Source of the DNA: Perilla frutescens
Lineage: Eukaryota > Streptophyta > Magnoliopsida > Lamiales > Lamiaceae
Length of the DNA stretch: 64,000 bases
Assembly (NCBI GenBank): GCA_026008535.1
Contig: BRKX01000018.1
Span: 22,514,088 to 22,578,087, forward strand
Reading direction: 5' to 3'
Shown here: positions 58,911-64,000 of the stretch, in pieces
How positions within the stretch are numbered: the first letter of the stretch is position 1
How the letters are laid out: each line of letters starts with the position of its first letter
Position numbers and translations under genes: made by a program
The notes under the pieces: model-generated
Seen by the model: only the letters and a program-made list of their open reading frames with translations
The model's database searches: none
What the model was told of the DNA's origin: nothing

Positions 58911-59849
58911 ATGTAAGCATTGCCGAAAATTAGGAGATTAATCAATATCACTAATTCTCTAGATTAACAAAAAGAGGTGGACTTGCGTGCAGCAGCGGTT
59001 ATTTCCGTCTATTTTAGGCGGGTGCGTGGCCCCACGCGAGCGTGCCACGTGGCGCCCATGTGCGGCGCGTGAGGCCCACGCGCCCGTCCTTTTTTTTTGC
59101 GATTTTTTTAATTTTTTTTATACCTGTTTTTATCATACTTGATACCTTTTTTCTTACCACATGGTACTTTTTATTGTAGTTGGAATGATGATAGTATTAA
59201 TCTCAGGTTGATACCTGTCTATATCGTACTTGATACTTTTCTGCTTACCACATGGTACTTTTTATTTTACCGAACTCGTGTTTTGCTTTCCTTTGCAAAT
59301 TCTTGGAATGATGATTGTTTTAGATTAATCTCAACACATACAATATAAAAACTGAAAAAAAAATCAGAATTTGAACTAAATAAACTAGTATAAAATAACT
59401 AGCAGACCCCTTAATTTTTAATGATACAGATGGTACTTTTCGAATGTTTTGTGATACTTTTTAATAGGAAGGTTGGTACTCACTTTGGACAGTTTTTTTA
59501 TGGGTTGACCCGCGTTGACCGGGTCAAAGCGCGAGTTGACCCGCGTTGACTAGGTCAAAAGCGGGTTTGACTGACCCGTCTCATATAGTGTTATTTGCAT
59601 CATGATGCATGCAAGTTTTTGCCTAACAAAAAATAGGCTCCATACACTAAATAGTAGCCCCACCTAAGGTCATATCATACTATCAGACAAAAATTATAAA
59701 CAAAAACTTGTATGAGACCGTCTAACGGATCTCTTTACGTTAGACGGATCAAAACCCGCCCAAACCCGCCCCAAGACCCACCCCACGCGCTGTGCAATTT
59801 CTTCTTTTTTTTTTCTTTTCTTCTTTTGCGGCTAGACATCTTTTTTCTT
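58911..59849. other. Mixed repeat DNA with a GC-rich patch and GATACTTTT words
   Basis: No gene is recognised. A GC-rich patch (about 59020-59090) contains the G-box palindrome CCACGTGG. A segment of about 90 bp including CTTACCACATGGTACTTTTT is repeated (59122 and 59211). TGGTACTTTT and GATACTTTT words run to about 59480. Repeated TTGACCCGCGTTGAC words follow at 59515-59550. Duplicated GACGGATC words lie at 59735-59750. Confidence 0.6.
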
Positions 59850-61598
59850 TGTTAGGAAAAAACTATCAAGGAACCCCTAGATAAGGTTTTGATGAGATGT
59901 CAAAACTATTCCTGAAAAACTGACCAAGATCCAAGCTGTAGATCTGAGCTGACCAATCCAGAGCCTCAAGAAGGAACTCAACTGAAGCCAGAGTCAACCC
60001 AACTGGAGCATGGTCAACCAGCTGGAAGGATACGCCAACCTGTCAGAACTCAATCCAACTAAGGGTTGAAAGAGTCGAACCAGTCAAAACAAACTGACAG
60101 CTAAGTCAGCTGAGCTGAGAGAAAGATCAACAAGACTGAAGAAACTGATAAGAGATCAGTTTAACTGGAGACTGGAAGTATCCACCTGATGGCCAAACTT
60201 AACTTCAGCCAAACTGAAGTAGACAGACGAATCAATCAAAGGCCAGAACTGAAGTCAGCCAGCTTGTAGGAGAAAACAAGCATACATCTGACGAGGAAGC
60301 TCGAGAAAGATCAGTCAAACTGACAAGCTAGCCAACAGCTTGTGATCAGTTAAGCTGACAAGAAAGCTCAAGAAAGAATAGTCGAACTGACAAGCTATTC
60401 AACAACTTGTGATCAGTCGAACTAGGAGGAATAAGCTCAAAACTGCCAAACTGGAGTGATAACCGAACTAAGCAGACAAGCTCAGAAATACCAAACTGGA
60501 GTGATAGCCGAACTAAGCAGATAAGCTCAGATCTGCCAACTGGAACTCAAACTTGCTAAACTGGAGCACAGAACTGCCAGCCAGAGAGTCCTGGAGTTAA
60601 TGCTCAAATGAAGATCTTGGAATAAATGCTCCAGTGGAGATCCTGGAATTAAATATCCAACAGAGATCGATTGGCAAAGCAACGGCTACTAGAATTAAAT
60701 ATCCAACAGAGATCGATTGGCAAAGCAATGGCTACTTCAACCAAAATCTCCAACGATCATAAAGACCATCTGCCATTGATGAACCAACAGAGCCACCGAT
60801 CAATGGAACTCAACGGTCACAAAATCACTTCTCTATAAAAGACGAGTGAATCAAAGTTTTCAAAGGACTTTTCGCGACTTTCATTCTTGAAACCTTCATT
60901 CAAGTTGTTTCAACTTGCAACTGAGCTTTCTTTCTCCCTCCCACATAGCTCAAGTTCAGCATTTGTTAAAACTGCGAGAGTCCAACTGAGAAGAAGAATC
61001 CACAGAATCAAAGCATTTAGCTAGCTGTTGATAATCCAGCCAGAGCAACCTTCTCAGTTCCAGCAATACACCGATCAACTACCCAACTCAATTGAAGGAG
61101 CACATCAGTTGATATCCCATGTTCAAGACTAACCTCTTGAAGATCAAAAGAGATCTAAAACCTTGTAAAGACGTCAATAGCACCTACCTTCCTAGCGAGT
61201 AGTTAGGGACTGCAAGTGTGAGTCGTCGACCCGTTGAGGTAGCGAGCAGTTACCAGGTTCAGCCGACTGTCCTTCATTGTATAATTTGTAAAGAAACTCA
61301 AGTTATATAGTGGAGTTGCCCTTCTGCGGAAGGAAGAGAGGACGTAGAAGTTTGAGACTTCGAACCTCTATAAATCATCTATGTGCTGTACTGTTTTGCT
61401 TATACTCGCATATCCTTGAACTGTACACAAGCTCACACAATCTGTACCCAAGCTGTCTAAAAAGTGCTCAACTGATTTGTGCATAGATAAATTGCTAAGC
61501 GAGTCAAGGGCCTTTATCATTCCGCATTTGAAGTAAAGTTTTTATATCAGTTTATTCACCCCCCCTCTAAACTAACATCGACTCGCTCGGGACCAACA
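59850..61598 (+). mobile_element. Full-length solo LTR of the 44-56 kb retroelement family
   Basis: The block begins TGTTAGGAAAAAACTATCAA and ends CGCTCGGGACCAACA, 1749 bp. TTCTT is repeated on both sides (59845-59849 and 61599-61603), a 5-bp target duplication, so it arose by LTR-LTR recombination of an inserted element. It is in the opposite orientation to the pieces at 44299-45542 and 54782-55849 as read on +. It contains the roughly 700-bp block missing from the right LTR and the outer part missing from the left LTR. Confidence 0.92.
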
Positions 61599-61603
61599 TT
61601 CTT

Positions 61604-61855
61604 TCCTTTTTTTTCTTCTTCTTTTGTTGGGCCTTTTTGCCCTTTTTTCATTTGTTTTTTTTGGGCTTTCAAATTCGGTTCCATTTTTTGTTTTTTCTTT
61701 TTTTTGCTTTCATTTTTTTTGCTGTCGTTTCTTTTTCCTCTTTTTCTTTTTTTTTTAATTAATTATAATATAGTCTTCTTAGGTATACATTTATTTTTAA
61801 AAATACATACATATATATATATATATTTCTGGCGGTTCACTAATTATTGAGCCAA
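61604..61855. other. T-rich low-complexity DNA
   Basis: Mostly TTTTCTTTT-type words and an AT repeat (61808-61826). No gene. Confidence 0.7.
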
Positions 61856-62262
61856 AAAAAGAAGTATCATTAATTATAAGGTAAAGTATCATTAACTATG
61901 AATGGAGTATATCATTAACCAAAGTATCATTACTTATGAGGTGAAGTAATATTAACTCACACATGAGTATCATTATTTATGGGGTGAAGTGGAGTCTCAT
62001 TACTATGGAAAAAAGTATCACTAATTACAGAAGAAAGTATCACTAATTGAAGAAAAGTATCACTAATTGCAGAAGAAATTAACACTAATTATAAGAAAAG
62101 TATCACTAATCGCAAAGAAAGTATCACTAATTGAAGAAAAGTATCACTAATTGCAGAAGAAAGTATCACTAATTAGAAGAAAGTATCACTAATTAGAAAG
62201 AAACGTATCACTAATTGCAGAAGAAAGTATCACTAATTAGAAGAAAAGTATCACTAATGGCT
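61856..62262 (+). repeat. AGTATCACTAATT minisatellite-like array
   Basis: About eighteen units based on AAAGTATCACTAATTGCAGA, spaced 15-25 bp. The core AAAGTATC is the inverse of the GATACTTT words at 59100-59480, on the other side of the solo LTR. Confidence 0.8.
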
Positions 62263-62263
62263 A

Positions 62264-62480
62264 GGGCTGTAAACGAGCCGAGTCGAGCCGAATACCTTCA
62301 AGCTCGAGTTCGGCTCGTTTAAGATATACTCGGCTCGAGCTCCAACTTTGAGGTCGAGTTCGGTTAGACTAAGAAAATTCATGATCGAGTTCGATTCGAT
62401 AAGGATATGTTCAAGTTCAATTAAAAAAACTCGATAAAAAGCTCGATAACAATAAAATTTGTGATCGAGTTCTTTTCTTT
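62264..62480 (+). mobile_element. One end of a GGGCTGTAAACGAG-type element
   Basis: It starts AGGGCTGTAAACGAGCCGAG and continues with CTCGAGTTCGG/CTCGGCTCGAG words like those at 55850-56124. No inverse end is seen within the window, so it is truncated or its end has decayed. Confidence 0.45.
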
Positions 62481-63248
62481 TCTTTTCCAAATTTTCTTTA
62501 ATTATTTTTATTTTATTTTCTTTATATTAATTACTTAATAATGTAATTGTAGTCATGCTTATTACAGATTTTATTATTTTTCATTATTAATATAGGATAT
62601 TAAAATTTTAATATATATTTACCTTAATTTGAATTAAAATTTCAAAATATTTTTTCTAATATAATTTATAAATCACAATTTACTCATATCTCATTTCCTT
62701 TTTATTTTATCGATCATTCATTTTCACTTTTTTATTTAAAAATTATATTCATTAGTTAATTAGTAATTTATCTCACTATCCATGATAGCTTATTATTTTT
62801 CTTTCAAACTTCAACATATAAATATTTTATAATCATCTTAATTCAAATTCAAATTTCAAAGTGTTTTTTATTATGCAATTTATATATCATAATTCAAACA
62901 TATCTCGTTTTCTTACTATTTTATTAATTGTTCATTTTCATTTTCATAATAAATTGTAATCATATTAGTTGATTGATAATATAGTTCATTATTATTGTTA
63001 GTTTATTATTTTTACTACACATTTGTACATGTTCCAATTAATAAGTAAATATTTACAATAATCTTAATTCGAATACAAATTTCTAAGTTTTTTATAATAT
63101 GATTTATAAATCATAATTTATTTTTATTGTTATATCTCAATTTTCTTTTATTTTATTGGTATATAAATTAAATATTTCAATGAGGCACACTAAAGTATAC
63201 ATAATATTTGTATATTATAGAATAATTGAGTAAAATTATATATATATA
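62481..63248. other. AT-rich intergenic DNA
   Basis: Very AT-rich with no supported gene or repeat boundary. Confidence 0.6.
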
Positions 63249-64000
63249 GGGGTTGATTATTCTAGGGACTAGTCCCTATGTGAGAAATAAGAGCAAATAT
63301 AGGTTTTACATTTGTTATGAGTGGATGGTTCAGATTAAATGGAGAAAAATAATAATTTATCCAATATCATCTAGTATTATAGTCGAATGGGGGGTAGATT
63401 TGTAAATTTGAAACATCATTTCATATGAAAGCATGTAATAAAAATGGCGGTAGATTGCTATATTTTTGGGATTTATATCTATCCATAATCAATAACCCAT
63501 ATCAATCGACAAGCTGCCCCTAAACCCTAGCATCAATCTCATAGTCCAAGAAAGACTCTATTTCTCGATCACACCAGACCGTCGCGACGCCACCACAGAT
63601 TGGGGGTTCGTGCTTCTTTGCGGTGAAGATGACAATTGGGAAGTTGAATCAGCGTTCAAACTGACGAACACGGCGAGAACGAAAAAAGGTACTAGAATCG
63701 ATCGTATTTTAGAAACTTTTTCTGATGCTTCATGCGAGAATCGGTGTGATTTATTTTTATTTTTTCATTTTTTTTGGCGATTTTGGGGTTTTTAAGTTTT
63801 ATTCCTTTTTGTTTGCACGGATTGTTAATTTCTAAATGTGGATTTGTTGATGCTTGTTTATATATGTGTTCATCAGTGGTTATTGACGGGTAATTGTAGG
63901 CGAAATTGTGGGTTTTTTAATTGTTAATTGTTTTTAGCATTGTCTAATTTTTTGCTATATAATGGTGGTCAGCAAGTTCAATTTTCGTGCATATTTGATG
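63249..64000 (+). other. Possible transposon end and 5' end of a gene running off the window
   Basis: GGGGTTGATTATTCTAGGGA at 63250 includes a perfect 14-bp palindrome (AGGGACTAGTCCCT, 63264-63277), as transposon ends often do. From about 63500 the sequence becomes less AT-rich and leader-like. An ATG at 63628 opens a short frame. GAAAAAAG is followed by a possible donor GTACTAG at 63688. Nothing in the translated part is recognisable. Either a cellular gene or the leader of a further transposon is possible. Confidence 0.3.

Noticed and set aside
58970..59090. GC-rich patch with a G-box as a promoter
   Set aside because: No gene starts downstream before further repeats and the solo LTR; the patch may simply be transposon sequence.

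Overview
The window is eudicot plant nuclear DNA. It has three large intron-rich genes of deeply conserved plant families, GT-AG splicing throughout, AT-rich intergenic DNA and many plant transposon families. An asterid, perhaps in Lamiales, is my guess from the style of the retroelement extra ORFs; nothing in the window proves it.

Host genes. (1) 4453-7133 (+) is an 11-exon beta-1,3-galactosyltransferase (about 396 aa, type II Golgi enzyme). (2) 7591-19708 (-) is a 22-exon chloroplast LepA/EF4 GTPase (about 702 aa). It is tail-to-tail with gene 1, and one intron holds a 276-bp TRIM retroelement with a 5-bp target duplication. (3) 32521-40831 (-) is an 18-exon carnosine N-methyltransferase-like (N2227 family) protein (about 504 aa). 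All three can be spliced in silico into one open frame.

Mobile DNA fills the rest. At 21.8-31.6 kb lies a nearly complete Mutator-like element (MULE). It has a mudrA-type transposase on + and a convergent gene on - with a DUF1985 domain plus a ULP1-like cysteine protease, the architecture known from Kaonashi-type MULEs. The unusual point is that the first intron of BOTH genes is built from arrays of the same short motif (TTTCGTTAT), in the sense direction of each gene. A third array in the opposite direction lies outside the transposase leader. Each gene is broken by an in-frame stop, and the protease gene also has a probable one-base slip.

At 41.2-44.3 kb are a truncated FAR1/MULE-like element and a Ty3/gypsy 3' remnant. 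At 44.3-55.8 kb is a Ty1/copia-type LTR element on -. It keeps the primer binding site, gag and polypurine tract but has no pol. In place of pol are three diverged, tandem, paralogous genes of unknown function, each with its own TATA- and CT-rich leader. A solo LTR of the same family, with a perfect 5-bp target duplication, sits at 59,850-61,598. MITEs, a Helitron-like end, hAT-like ends and motif-array elements occupy the flanks. The right edge may contain the 5' end of another gene or element.

The best candidates for undescribed biology are the intron motif arrays of the MULE and the pol-less, three-paralogue LTR element.
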